A stretch of DNA of 64,000 bases from positions 31,388,136 to 31,452,135 of the forward strand of contig NC_035177.2 of NCBI RefSeq assembly GCF_001659605.2, given 5' to 3'. The position numbers were made by a program, and so were the translations under genes. Positions 1-11,879 of this stretch are shown piece by piece (position 1 is the first letter of the stretch; every line of letters begins with the position of its first letter). Origin of the DNA: Manihot esculenta. Its lineage: Eukaryota > Streptophyta > Magnoliopsida > Malpighiales > Euphorbiaceae. Below the pieces are notes generated by a model that worked only from the letters and a program-made list of their open reading frames with translations, searched no databases and was not told where the DNA came from.

Positions 1-1925
1 TCTGGGATTCCCATCTGCTGGAAAACCCGATATGGCAATAAGTTAACCTTACTCCCATCATCCACCAGAACCTTCTTCACCCGAAAATTATGGATGACTG
101 CTTCAATGACGAGCGCGTCATCATGGGGCATCTGAATGCCCTGTGCATCCTCCGAAGAGAAAACGATGGTCATGGGAGAGTGTTCAACGATCTGCATAAC
201 CTCGCCATTACTGGTCTCCCCTTTCCGGTTTCTCTTCTTGCTTCGACGGTTCATCCGTCCTCCAGTTCCTCCAACAATCATATTAATAGTCCCACTGGAC
301 CCATCATTCACTGGTCCAGCTCCAGTTCTCCTGGGCATCTGGGCTGCCGGACCGGGTTGAGGCCTCTGCCCCTCCGGTTTCTTCACAAAATTTTTGAGAT
401 GCCCCCTTTTTATCAATCTTTCAATCTCCGCGATTAACTGAAAACAGTTATTTGTATCGTGGCCATGCGTCCGGTGGTACTGGCAATACTTGTCAGGATT
501 CCTCTGATCTGCTTCCGACTTCAAAGGTTTGGGCCACTGGAGAAACTCCTTATCCTGGACGGCCATGAGCACCTCGGCTCTGGACGCATTTAATGGAGTC
601 GGTTTCTCCGGGACCCAAGGAGGGAGCACTCTTGGTTCGAGAACCCGAGGAGGAGGAGGCCTTTGATCCCTTCTTTCCCAGGCCTGCTTGTACGGCTCAG
701 GCCTTTTTCCACGCTTCTTCTCGTGTTTCTCCGACCTCCCCTCCTCCGGGGCTTTCTCTTTTCCTTCCCCCCCTTTGGCAAATCTACTCGTTACTAAGGC
801 GTCATCCTGCCTTATATACTTTTCCGCCCTCTTCATCAACTCGGCCAGTGAGGTCGGAGGTTTCCTGCTTAGAGAACCAAAGAACTCGGCAGAGGTTGTT
901 CCCTTTTGCATGGCCTCTACCGCCCTTCCTTCGTCAAGCTCGGGAATCTGCAGGGCCTCCGTATTGAAACGGGCGACATACTCTCTGAGGGATTCACCAC
1001 CTTTTTGTCTCACTGTTTCCAGATAGCTCGTCTTCCTATCTGCTGGCACCCCGGCTACGAACCGGCTAATGAAGCGGGTGGCCAAATCTCCGAAACTTTT
1101 AATGCTTCCGGCCTCCAGGCTGTTGAACCATGCCCTCGCTGGCCCCCAGAGCGTTGTTGGGAACACCTTGCACATCAGAGCATCTGACAGAGTTTGCAAC
1201 TCCATGAAGGTCTTATAGTTCATGACATGCTCTCTCGGGTTACCAGCTCCATTATAGGCCGCCATCGGCGGCATCATAAACTTTTTGGGAACGGTCTCCT
1301 GCTGCATTAACTTTGAGAAGGGGGAAGAAGTAGGCAAGGAGGTTTGACTCTGATCTTTCTTACCTAGCTCGGCTAGGAGCTGCTCCTTCAACCTTTTCAG
1401 CTTTTGGTTCATTTTCTCGTCTTCCGGGCTGGGTCTTTTGCCCAAACTGCATTCTTCCTCCTCTGTTTCAGTTCCCGTTTCTCTGGTTGTTTCGGCAGAA
1501 TAGTCGTTCACCTCTTCATTTTCTATCAACTCTCTTGCCCTTCGCCCATGAATTCGGGCCTCCGGTTCTTCCTCTTCTCCGGCATCGTGGTTGTTAGTTC
1601 TGAGGCGGGCAGAGGTAGGTTGGGGTTCATCGGTTCTGGGTTCCTTCACTACTGGGAGTGCGTTTACTGGGGTGCTAAGTCCCCTTTGTTGCATTATCTG
1701 GCCCAACCAGTGAGCAGTGGTTTGTAGCTGGAGAGCCATGGTTTGAATGTCTTGGTTAGACAGGGTCATGGTGGGAGTATTCCCTGCCAGGCTTGGCGAG
1801 GGATTAAGAGAAATAGGTGTTTGGTTATTCAACGTTGTAGGGCTAGAAAAGGAGAACTGCTGCCCATCTTGGGCGGAGCTCAGGTCATTTGGAATATTAA
1901 GGTTACTGTCTTGGTGGTTTGCCAT
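1..1925 (-). CDS. Retrotransposon gag-protease polyprotein, partial
   Basis: The frame is open for 641 codons from an ATG at 1925 (protein begins MANHQDSNLN) to the window edge, with no stop. Residues about 1-205 are a low-complexity, acidic N-terminus. The gag capsid domain follows (about 215-335), with MAAYNGAGNPREHVMNYKTF, the WGPARAWFNSL helix and SLREYVARFN. After a basic linker comes a zinc-knuckle-like stretch, KYCQYHRTHGHDTNNC, and near the edge VLVDDGSKVNLLPY, the position of the aspartic protease active site. Here the usual Asp-Thr/Ser-Gly reads Asp-Asp-Gly-Ser, close to the form seen in many plant gypsy elements. The opposite-strand open frames here are shadows. Confidence 0.9.
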   Translation of the reverse strand, partial: MANHQDSNLNIPNDLSSAQDGQQFSFSSPTTLNNQTPISLNPSPSLAGNTPTMTLSNQDIQTMALQLQTTAHWLGQIMQQRGLSTPVNALPVVKEPRTDEPQPTSARLRTNNHDAGEEEEPEARIHGRRARELIENEEVNDYSAETTRETGTETEEEECSLGKRPSPEDEKMNQKLKRLKEQLLAELGKKDQSQTSLPTSSPFSKLMQQETVPKKFMMPPMAAYNGAGNPREHVMNYKTFMELQTLSDALMCKVFPTTLWGPARAWFNSLEAGSIKSFGDLATRFISRFVAGVPADRKTSYLETVRQKGGESLREYVARFNTEALQIPELDEGRAVEAMQKGTTSAEFFGSLSRKPPTSLAELMKRAEKYIRQDDALVTSRFAKGGEGKEKAPEEGRSEKHEKKRGKRPEPYKQAWERRDQRPPPPRVLEPRVLPPWVPEKPTPLNASRAEVLMAVQDKEFLQWPKPLKSEADQRNPDKYCQYHRTHGHDTNNCFQLIAEIERLIKRGHLKNFVKKPEGQRPQPGPAAQMPRRTGAGPVNDGSSGTINMIVGGTGGRMNRRSKKRNRKGETSNGEVMQIVEHSPMTIVFSSEDAQGIQMPHDDALVIEAVIHNFRVKKVLVDDGSKVNLLPYRVFQQMGIP

Positions 1926-1983
1926 CGTGGATCTCAGTGGGTTTTGAAAGTGAAAACTCCGGTGATGAAAAGATCTCCTTCGT

Positions 1984-2001
1984 TTCCCACAGACGGCGCC
2001 A
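1984..2001 (-). other. Primer-binding site
   Basis: On the minus strand the 18 bases read TGGCGCCGTCTGTGGGAA, starting two bases after the LTR. TGGCGCCGT is complementary to a tRNA 3' end of the form ACGGCGCCA. This type of site is common in plant Ty3/gypsy elements. I cannot say with certainty which tRNA is the primer. Confidence 0.8.
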
Positions 2002-2003
2002 AT

Positions 2004-2499
2004 TGATGATCTGAGATCCAAATGAATAGGGTTTTACAAGGGTTTTGTATTACTGAATAAGGCCTAAGTTTCCTGAGGAGGGGACTCCTCTTTTATACAT
2101 TGTCTTGCTTGCTGATGACGTGTAAAGGTCTGTCCAGGATTAGGCCACGCGTCTCTGCCATGCGGATTCGGAGGTACTAGGGTATCAGCCGCCTGCTCCA
2201 TGCGTAACGGCCTCTGATTCTCCTCGTGCGTACGTTCAAGCGGATCTGCCAGGCTGTCTGGTGAATATTATTCCGGATCCTGGGCTGGGCTGAGCGTTGG
2301 GCCGGATGCTAAGCCTGGGTGGAGAGGGTCTGCTTCGTGCGGGCCGGGCCAGCTTGAGTGAGGAAGATGGGCCGAGCCCGGCCTTGAAGTTTGGATGAGC
2401 CAGGCTTGTTATGCATATCAGGTGTGTGGACCCCTACATCGTGGGCCTTGGGCTGTGGTCAAGCCCCTGGTCTGGGGTGAAGGAATCCAGCGGTCATCA
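2004..2499 (-). repeat. 5' long terminal repeat
   Basis: The segment starts and ends with the short inverted repeat TGATGA / TCATCA, which contains the canonical TG...CA of LTRs. It directly abuts a primer-binding site and contains a TATA box. The right boundary at 2499 coincides with an abrupt change to AT-rich DNA. The second LTR is outside the window, so the boundary rests on the terminal repeat, the primer site and the composition change. Confidence 0.85.
2090..2097 (-). promoter_or_regulatory. LTR TATA box
   Basis: TATAAAAG on the minus strand, about 90 bases before the LTR end. It would place the transcript start near 2065, inside the LTR, as expected for a retrotransposon promoter. 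Confidence 0.6.
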
Positions 2500-3997
2500 T
2501 AAATTATTTGCACATCTTTAAGAAAATATCAGAAAATATGTTATATTTCTATTCATTTCAATGTAAAGAAAATCCATTTCACTGTTCAAAGCAACCATAA
2601 AAAGGAAGAGCATATCACAACCTGGTTTATTTATATTTATATAATTTTAATACACTTAAATATTGAGTTTTATTTAATTTAAATTTGATTCGTTTAAATT
2701 TTGTTATATTGTAAGTTAAATAAGAATCGGAGAATAATAAGAAAAAAATTCAATTTGAACTCTACATTCTGAAATTAAACGTGGACGTAACTAAATTCAC
2801 AAAAAGATAAAAAGTAAGTCGTACTTAAACTTTAACTCCCAGACGAACTTTAACTACTTGTATTTAGGTTAAGTTAGGACTCTTAGCACTATAAAAAAAG
2901 ATATTCCGAAAACATTTTTCTCATGGTGATGTTTCAACTATGAACCTATGTGATTAAGTTTTTCTTTTCAGGATAATTAAGATTTTAGTTTAATTGGTTT
3001 TGAGATTTATGCGATTCTATTGTTTTTTCAACTGTTTTTAGTATTTATATTGTTCTTGTATTTATTGTTTATTATTATTCTGTTGGTTGTTGCATTAAAA
3101 TGCTATTACTCAATTGATAGAATGATATATTTATTTAGTTAAATTGAAATAAGTAGTAAATTAGGTTGTGTAAAACCTTACTAAAAAATAACTAAGCATT
3201 TCGCATTTTTTAGTTAAAATCAGGTGCTTTTAATTTTTAGTGCGATAATTGAATTAAATTTTAGTAGGGCCTCCTACGATTGTCAAAGAATTAGAGCTAG
3301 TTAACTAACATTTCTTAATTAGTTTAAAATCTAAGAAAATATTAGATACTAGAACCGTTTTCAATATTTATAATTGATTTATCAATAATTAAATTGAAAT
3401 TATTTTTATATTTATGATCAACTAATAAAACTGAAACTAAGATTATTCTTTTAACTGAATATTTCTCATATGAATTCTTTCTCTTAAATTTAATTGTTTT
3501 TTTGAATTGATTTGATTTATTTTCCTTCTCTACATTCAAAACCTCCCTATTTTATTTTATTTTTATTTTTTATTCATTCAAATAATTAATTTACTTATGC
3601 TCTCCATATTTACCATTATCGTAAATTTCCCTATTTTATTTTATTTTTATTTTTTATTCATTCAAATAATTAATTTACTTATGCTCTCCATATTTACCAT
3701 TATCGTAAATTTTATTTTAAGCAGATATTTATTTTTTGTAATTTCGACGACCTCGTTTGTTAAAAAAAGAAAAGAACAAACTTTTGAAGGGCCTACAAGA
3801 AACTTCATTTTCATATTTTCTGTGACCATAGTTGCTTTTTCCTCTAGTGAAAAGCATGTATAATATATGCCCTGAAATCTGATCATTGCTGCACAACACC
3901 TATTTCAGCTTTGTTCATCATCATCACTATATATATATATAGTAGTGGAGAATTTGGCTTCTGTAGCAATGCACTTGATGTTGACTGGGGAAGATGA
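2500..3997. other. AT-rich spacer
   Basis: No gene is visible between the LTR end and the LHT stop codon. It holds a perfect 84-bp tandem duplication (listed separately), a short TA repeat at about 3929-3942, and, next to 3998, the likely 3' UTR of the transporter gene. Confidence 0.7.
3545..3712. repeat. Two tandem 84-bp copies
   Basis: Bases 3545-3628 and 3629-3712 appear identical over 84 bp. Each starts CCCTATTTTA and ends TCGTAAATTT. The lack of differences points to a recent duplication or an assembly duplication. Confidence 0.9.
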
Positions 3998-6900
3998 TTA
4001 AGAGTAGAAGGAATAGGTCTTAGCTTGAAGAATTATTTGCCTCAATCCTCCAATAGGAGATAAAGTCATTAACAGAACACCAAATACAATGCAGATCTGT
4101 AATTGAATGAATGAAATATCAGAAGTGAGCTCAGATTTAAAGCAATTTTTTCATCACAAGGGAAAAAAAGAGGATGAAGGTTAAGTCAATTTACCCAGTT
4201 AGCCCACCAAGATAAGCTAAACTTCCTTGGTTTATAGATGGCCAGCCACATTATGCAGGGGAGCTGAAAGAATGACAAAAAAAAAAAATCAGACTCAATC
4301 ATTGGCTCGAAATCTTGTTATAAATTAAGGAAATTCTTGCCTAGACCAGTCCATTGTGGACTCAAGACGCAAGACTCTGGTAATTATAATCAATGCAATT
4401 GAGTGAGGATTATGACTTACAAAGTATGTAGTTGGGGCGAAAGCAAATCCACCAAAAAATGAAAGGAGACCACCAAAGAAAGGGAAGGTAATAGCAACAA
4501 ACATTGTGAATACTGCAAGTAATAGCGACGAATATGTAAATCCATCCTCAAAACCTCCATTTGATGGAGATAGCAATGGCTTGGTGAAGTTTTGGTGGAG
4601 AATTTACTCACCCACGTAAAGGTTGCGAACAAAAAAGCGAAGAATAATACTGGGTTTGAAATGCAATTTCTTTACCAATAGAGTTTCTACCATGTCAAAC
4701 ACTGGCATTGCATATATCTGCATTACCACAAAGAAACATCAGTAGCCTGCAACTTAGATCAATATGAGATTAGAATGAAAATCAAATAGAGTTGGATCCA
4801 CACCTGGTAGCTTCCAATGACATGAACCACAACGAAAATGTTAGCCATTCCAATGAGCCATGCAGGCTTCTCTAGAGAAAGGAGGATGTTGTCTTCGACT
4901 CCGTTGCCATAGATCCAATACCCAATTAGAGCAACAGGGAAGTAGCACAAGGCAACAACTATGTACGCAACGACCACTCCTTTCCACATAGGCCCTTTGG
5001 ATGGCTTCTCAGGCGACGATGGGATTGTTGCTTGAATCTCTAATACCACATTGTGTCCAGCATATGCAAAAGCCACATCTCCCAAAGCACTGAAGAAGTT
5101 GAGGACTGTCCCTGCTGTGCTCTTAGCTTTATAACCATATTGCACATCAGGCTGAACACCCTTATGGGCGGAAGCAGTCCAAGCAATAGTCGAGTAACTG
5201 CGGCGAAACCAAGTTGTTAGGGCATGAAATTTCACTGCAAGAAATTAGATTTTTAGTGGGAATAAAATCGCCATAAATATAAATTAAAATTCGCCACTAG
5301 GCCGTCACAAAATTGTGACGCTAAAAATTTTAGTGGCAATTTTTTATATTTAACGGCAAAATTTTGGAGCTTATCCATAAATTTTAGTGCACTTTTAATG
5401 GTGATTTTTTTTCCTGCTAAAAATTCATCATAAAGATTCAATTTGTTGTAGTGTTTGACTCATTAAGAGTATGCAGTGGCATTGATGAATACCTCAAGGA
5501 CATGACTGCAGCTGCCAGAGAGACACCAGAGATGGAGTCGAAGTTTGGAAGGTGGGAGAGTACAAAGTGAACCGAGGCAAAGATCATTATGAAGTAGGTT
5601 TGTTTGATCGGTTTGCAGGTTTTGCATACAAGATCATGGAACTTCTGCAATGATTTGCCTCCAGTAACCATGTAGACAATACACACACCAACTTCAACAA
5701 CTAGCTGTTGAGGAACCACAATGTAAAGACCAAGCTTTTCACCAAAGGCATATTGAGAAAGTTCATGATATCTATCAAATCTTTTACCAGGCACCATTTC
5801 ATGCATTTCCACCATTTGCCATAGAGTGTATAATGTAATCACCCATGATAAGATAAGGACAACAACACCAGGACCCCTGAAATTACAAAAAGAGAGACTG
5901 CTTGCTAACTGAACAAACATTTTAATTTAGTCCACGTGAGTAAAGTTACGAGTTTGAACATACCATCCGAGCCCTGACATGGCATAAGGAAGACTGAGGA
6001 CACCAGCTCCAACCATGGCAGTGACATTGTGAAAGGCTGAATACCACCATTTTGCATTTCTTGAAGAAGTTATTGGAAGCCATTCATCTATTGTCTTCTG
6101 CTTAGCTAGTTGTTCATCAGTCTGTGATTCATTACAAACAAATTTTTTATCAAATTTTGATATCCAAAATATAAACCAAATCAGAATATAGATATTTAAT
6201 CAATCTGTGATTATTTCTATTTAATTTGTAGCAGGCCACATGGGAGGGAATAAAAGAAAAGGAAAGAAAATATATATGTGTATGAGTTGGAATTTCTGGC
6301 AGGTCACTTCCAAGATTTACAGAAAAATTTTGACTCCCATAGTTGCAAGCAATAATTTCTTGATAAATAAAATAAAAAAAAAATTACAGAATTTCAGAAT
6401 ATTATAACCTACCAAAATCAATGCACAAAAATTGGCAGTGTTGGGTTGGTTAAAAATATGCTTTTCTATATAAACATTGGCATGTTCAAGTTTGGAAACT
6501 CAAAAATAATGGCTTGTTTTTTTTAAAAAATAAAATAAGAATTTTGAAATATTATTATAAAAAAGAATTTATTAAAATAATTTTCAAAAGATCAATATCG
6601 TAATATGTGAAATTATTTTAATAATAATCTAAAATTATTCTTAGTCAATTAAAGGTTTTTTAAAAAAATAATTATACTAGAATTATCAACTAGACCCTTA
6701 ATTTATATCCAATTATTTTAAAAGTCTCACACAGCCAAAACACTAAACATTCTCTCCCATTATCTCAAAAAACTTATAATTTCTGTGCAGAACATAGAGG
6801 AAGATGAAGAAGAAAATTTACATGGCTTGTTTACTTGGTGAAGAGTTATGAAAAATATATCGTCGAGAAACCCATAAAAAAAAAAAAAGCAGAAGAAAAT

Positions 6901-7341
6901 TGCAGATATAATAACACAGCCTTGGGGTTTTTATTTCTTGGGATTCAATTCATCAGAATGAGGCTTCTGCAATTGCTTAACCAAGAGCAAAAGAACAAGA
7001 AGAGCTTGGATTTTTGGTTTCCTGACTCTTCTTATTCATGTTCTTGTTCTTGTTAAGAAGAAAGAAAATAAAGAAAAATGCAGAGAATTAGGTATAATCA
7101 TAAAGAAATCAATAAACTAGTTATAAAAAAGTTAAGCCTGAAGACAAAATCTCCAATAAATTTGGAAAAGTTGCATTAGTTTTTATTTCTTTTCCTTCTC
7201 TTTTAGGCACTTGCAAAACCAAATCGTAGACAATGCATTCACTGTCTACAGATATTAAAAGGACGAAAAGAAGTAGAGAGAGAGAGAGAGACTCACAGGC
7301 TGATGAGTATGGTGTTGATGAGAAGGAGCTTCAGTGCCCAT
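3998..7341 (-). CDS. LHT1: Lysine/histidine transporter 1-like amino acid permease
   Basis: Proton-coupled amino acid importer of the plasma membrane (AAAP family, Aa_trans domain). Minus-strand exons: 7297-7341, 5964-6121, 5493-5876, 4804-5197, 4612-4717, 4421-4512, 4195-4263 and 3998-4096. They join in frame with GT-AG introns to give 448 residues, the usual length for LHT1. The N-terminus is a short hydrophilic tail ([11 protein letters not shown]). [20 protein letters not shown] opens the first membrane region, followed by [16 protein letters not shown], the loop [13 protein letters not shown], and [20 protein letters not shown]. The C-terminus ends QAKTYSFYS. About ten membrane segments are expected. 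The family takes up neutral, basic and acidic amino acids in roots and mesophyll; the exact substrates here are inferred. Intron 3 carries a CACTA MITE; intron 1 is long (1175 bp). Confidence 0.95.
5233..5453. mobile_element. CACTA-type MITE in LHT intron 3
   Basis: A 221-bp element with ends CACTGCAAGAAATT and, inverted, CACTACAACAAATT. It is flanked by a 3-bp target duplication TTT (5230-5232 and 5454-5456). Terminal CACTA and a 3-bp duplication are the marks of the En/Spm (CACTA) superfamily. It has no coding capacity, so it must have been moved in trans. Subtracting element and duplication leaves an original intron of about 71 bp. Confidence 0.85.
7275..7290. repeat. (AG)8 microsatellite
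   Basis: Eight AG units inside LHT intron 1, ending a few bases from the exon 1 splice donor. On the coding strand this is a CT-rich run just after the GTGAGT donor. Confidence 0.9.
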
Positions 7342-7420
7342 GTCTCTACACAGCTAAGAATTCACAGAAAAACTATGGAGAAAATGAGTAATTATAAGCA
7401 TGTATGAACATGGACGTGCT

Positions 7421-7429
7421 CTATTTATA
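7421..7429 (-). promoter_or_regulatory. Probable TATA box of the LHT gene
   Basis: TATAAATAG on the minus strand, 80 bases upstream of the LHT start codon. It fits a transcript start near 7395. Confidence 0.6.
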
Positions 7430-10400
7430 AACAAAACAAGCGACCCACAGAAACAGAGGTGAAATTATTGATGCTTTTACCCCCTGGACGAGTGTATTAA
7501 AGACTCCTTACAAAATGGAAAATTTAATATTTAATCTTTTATTGCAAAATTTACTAGTATTCAATTTAAAAAATATATTAAAACATCTCTTATATTTTAA
7601 TATATTTTTTAAAATTAAAAGACAAAATATATGATAAAAATTAAATAATAATTTTTTATCTTAAAAAACTTTAAGCCAACTGCTAAATCCATGACGAAAA
7701 CTTTTGTAGAATGCATGTGGGACTCATATATAGATCCATCTCGATAGGCCTATTTCAAACCGACATTAATACTAAAGATTGATATTTACAATAAAGATAG
7801 GCAGATAAAGTGGTGCAATAGGGGCATTCAGTAATTTGCCCAAACAGAGCCTTAAGTATGTTGTTTATTTTATTTTTTTCATTTGAGAAATTCATTGGTG
7901 GGGACAAATATTTTTTCAAGAAATTCCATAAACCCACTTGCAGCCTCTCAATGTGGGGTACCATCCAATATATCAATGCATAATGCTTAAAGAACGCACT
8001 AAGACTTACAAAACAAAGCTAGAATTAGCCACAATCCAATTAAAAGATAAAATATTTCTCAAATAAAATTTATTTATCATATAAATAATTTTATTATTTT
8101 TTGAGATCGCATGACTGTCACAATAGTAATAATAATAATCGTATTCTTACACACAGTTATAAATTTATTTTTTCTGAATTTTAGAATATCAAAAGAAAAT
8201 AGAGTTATTGATCAGTACAAAAACTATAACATTAAAACCTATAAATTATGCCAAATGAGAGTACCAAATGCTATCGCCAATATTTATTCTGATGTTTTCA
8301 AAATATCTCTATTATCTAGTATAACTTATTAAATTTAAAAATATTAAAAATTTTAAAAGTGTTCCAAAATAAAAATTTAAAGAAAATATTGAATTTTAAA
8401 AAAGTCGAAAAGGAATGGATTCTGAATAAAATACCAATACTACTTATCTAAACATGTTAATTTGAACTTTTCAAAATCCCTCATACCTCCATGAAATTTA
8501 AACATACAAAAATGCCATCATGGAAGCCGGTATACCTTTCAGGTCTCTCCATCTCCTCCCCACCAAATAATATTAATGATAATTTTCTTAATTTTAACCA
8601 CTCTACCTTTCTATAGAATTGATTTCAATTCTGAAATTCTCTTTATATATATATATAATGTTTATAAATGTAAGACCCTCCATTTTTATAAGTGTTCCAT
8701 AAATATCCCTCAAATCATTTTTCATTTATACAAGATAAAATTAATAGGTAAAAGTATTATAAAATAAAAATAAAAATTAAAAACATATGAGGAAAAATAA
8801 TGTTATCAATAATTTATATAAATTTTTTTTATTTTTATACCGTAATATTAGTACGTATCAGTTCTGCTAAATAAATAAATAGAAAACGGTTGAAGAGATT
8901 TTTATATAATATTTTGAGAAATAAGAGATTGTGATAACAAATTTAAAAAATTTGAGAGATTGCACGTAAAAATTATTCTAATTATATACTAGGTCTATTA
9001 TTACAATGATATGATAGGTTGTGGTTTTAAATATAGTAAGGAACTCACTGATTTAGTTTGATGGTGAGTGCATGTAAGTAAATCTGAGAGATCTCAAATT
9101 CTACTCTCTAATTTCCGATCTCAATTTAAAAAAAAGAAATACACGAGATTTGAGATAATGTTTTAGTTGTGGAATTCAATTGTAATTAGAAGATTAGCTA
9201 TAAATTGCCCTTTTCTATCCAATTAAGCAATGAAACAGAAATTAATTCATAGTTGTGGCTTTAATTACAAAATGCCAGATGAAATATTACATCACACTCG
9301 AATTGCAAGACTAAGGAATAAGGACATTTGGGTTCACAATAAATATATTTTAATTGTGTTTGGAAGATGAGGTTCAACGCTTTAATTTTCATTTTCAAAA
9401 GCCAAAATTTAATATTCTAAATAAGGGTTTATAGGATATTTAAATAATTTTTTAAAAAATTAAAAAATCTAAAAATAAAGTTTCCCTTCACATAGATCGG
9501 TTATCAATATGAAGAACCACATTTATACGATTTAAAAATTAATTTTAAATTGTTTTTTTTTTGTTGTTTTCTTTTATAACAAAAGGTACGTTATCTAATT
9601 GTTTTCTAAATGGAAAAAAATAATTCTTATATGGTAAAAGTTTCATAATTAAGTTAAATAAATATTTTAAAATTTTTATTTATAATTACAAAAAATTTAA
9701 TTATATAATTATGAAATAAATAAATATTACATCAGATAAATAAAATTAAAGTAAAATAATAAGTTTTTAAATATATTTTTTATTATTTTGAATTAGAAAA
9801 TATTTTCCATTATTAATAGTACAAGCATTTTTCATGTTCACCTTGTTTTTCATACAAAATGAAACCAATTTTTTCTTAAAAATGGAAAATGATTAAAAAA
9901 ATAAAATCATTTTTAATGAGTAAACACATCCTTAGTGTTGCCTCATAAAAGAGTATCTTCACTACTACACGAAAACAATGCGCCATATAATCATGTGGTA
10001 CTTAATTTTCATAATATTTTTATAATTAACATTTAACATCTCAATTTTGTAATTTTTTTTATATATATTTTTAATTTGATTCGATTTTTATTTTTTAAAT
10101 TTTTATTATTTCAGTTTGATTTTATTTTGATAAAAAAAATAATAAAACTGAACCGAATTGATTGGTGATAATAATATATTATTTTTTATAATATTAAAAT
10201 ATTATATAATTAAGATTGAAATAATTAAAAATAAAATTTAAAAAATAAAAAATTTATTAAAAAATTCAATAGAATAAAAAAAATTTAACATTAAAAATAT
10301 AATAAGTCAAAACGCGTATAACTCACACTTGCATGTAAAAATTAAATAATTAAAGTTTTCTAAATTTGTTAATTATTTGCACTTCAAGTAACAAAACAAA

Positions 10401-11879
10401 TTAGCTAACTTAGCTATTGATTGTAATGATAAATTGCAAATCCTTGCCACGCGTCGCTCCTAGCATCGTTGATTGTTGATCTCCTGATCTGGAATGTGCG
10501 TGGTGGTAATAGATGGTCCCACTTTCCTTTTTTTTTTATCCGCAAAGTCGCAAACCATTATTTGTGACAATAAAGAACACGAATTCATTAATCCTTTAGG
10601 AAAGAATTTATTTCTTTTTAATTTATAAAATTTTTATTTTAAAAAAATAAAATCATGTTAATCGAAGAGTAATTGATATTACTTTTGATCCAATGGTAAT
10701 AAGTCTTCCAGATGAATTTAGCTAATAGTATTTTCCTATGAGAAATTTATTAAAATAAAATATATAAAATGCAAAAAGTAAATATTAAAAATAGACGTAT
10801 CAAAAAAATATTTTTTTTTTAATGTAAATATGAAGATACATTCCGCAAATAATTTTCCTTATAATGGATGTGGTGTAGGGTTTCAAGTTTGCCATTATTG
10901 TTTTTGTGAATGTTACTATGATAAGAAACACGAGTAAGACGAAACAGAGACGTCATCGTTTCATTAACACCCATTATCCATCTTGTAGTATAATTAACTT
11001 AAATTAATTTTCCTGATAATGATTTTACTACTATTTTCGTCCATTTTTATATGGTGATTACAGTTTTTAATATTTAATTAAAAAATTATTATATATATAG
11101 CATCACCCACTAGCTGCTGGACCTTGCTAATAATGAGATACATTGTTGATTTTTATAGACTATAGCAATTTTTTTTTTCTTTTTAAAAAAAATTTGGTTA
11201 TGTAGAATTTAGCAAGTTGGGTGGCCCATTTAATTTCTTAAAGCAATGCTCAAAAAATGTAAATAAGATCGTTGACTTGCAGTCTCATCTTTAATTATTA
11301 TTGACTCAATTTTTTATATTTTAAATTTTGTATTATGATATAAAATATTAAAATTAAATTATTTAATATTTAATTAATGAATAATTTTAGCATATTATAA
11401 TATAGTATGTTGTATGGACTGTGATATTTTATTTAATTTTTTTTAATGTTAAAATAGTAATCTCACTTTAGTGTTTATTTAATTATGTGACTAAAAATTA
11501 TAAAATTTTTTTAATTATTTTTTTAATTTTAAAAAATGCATTGTGTGAAACTCTGTGTCTGTTGTTGGAGCGGTTAAGGTGTCTGATCGTTTGTAACTTT
11601 ATGTATATAAAAATATAAATTCATTAACACTTTTTATCAAACGTGTTATGAAAATACAACGAAAAACGTATTTAAAATAATTTAATTTGGTATTCAAACA
11701 ATAACAATAGTAATATTTATGAAAACATTAACATTTAAAATTATGAAATATTTGAATTTTAGCCTAAATTTACTGAATTATTTTTTAGTTGATATGATAT
11801 AATAATTGTTTAAAGTATGAGTTTGCATTAAAAAATATAGTCGTATGGAATCTAGTTAGATAATAATTCAGACGTAGTA
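7430..11879. other. AT-rich spacer
   Basis: No convincing gene. The open frames of 60-75 codons here have AT-driven composition and no recognisable domain. A SINE-like piece is listed at 9049-9136. The rest is AT-rich, with many poly-A and poly-T runs. Confidence 0.65.
9049..9136 (+). mobile_element. SINE-like, tRNA-related sequence
   Basis: It begins with a stretch like a tRNA 5' half (GATTTAGTTTGATGGTGAG, near an A box). About 35 bases on lies a weak B-box-like segment (CTCAAATTCTACTC), and it ends in an A-run. A diverged relative with the same order of blocks and the same A-rich end lies at 60970-61060. The match to pol III boxes is degenerate. Confidence 0.4.

Larger units (their letters stand above)
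1..2499 (-). mobile_element. Ty3/gypsy LTR retrotransposon, 5' part
   Basis: Read on the minus strand, the order is a 496-bp LTR (2499 to 2004), a primer-binding site two bases further on, a leader, and an open gag-protease frame from 1925 to the window edge. Reverse transcriptase, integrase and the second LTR must lie to the left of base 1. The region is clearly GC-richer than the AT-rich DNA that starts right after 2499, which marks the insertion boundary. The intact reading frame suggests a fairly young copy. The five bases next to the LTR (2500-2504, TAAAT) should be repeated at the far end if the insertion is intact. Confidence 0.92.

Noticed and set aside
590..781. Minus-strand 63-codon frame
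   Set aside because: It lies within gag but in another frame; the true frame runs through this stretch without a break, so there is no frameshift.
90..2006. Several plus-strand open frames of 60-124 codons
   Set aside because: They are antisense shadows of the retrotransposon gag-protease frame, whose GC-rich codons leave the other strand open.
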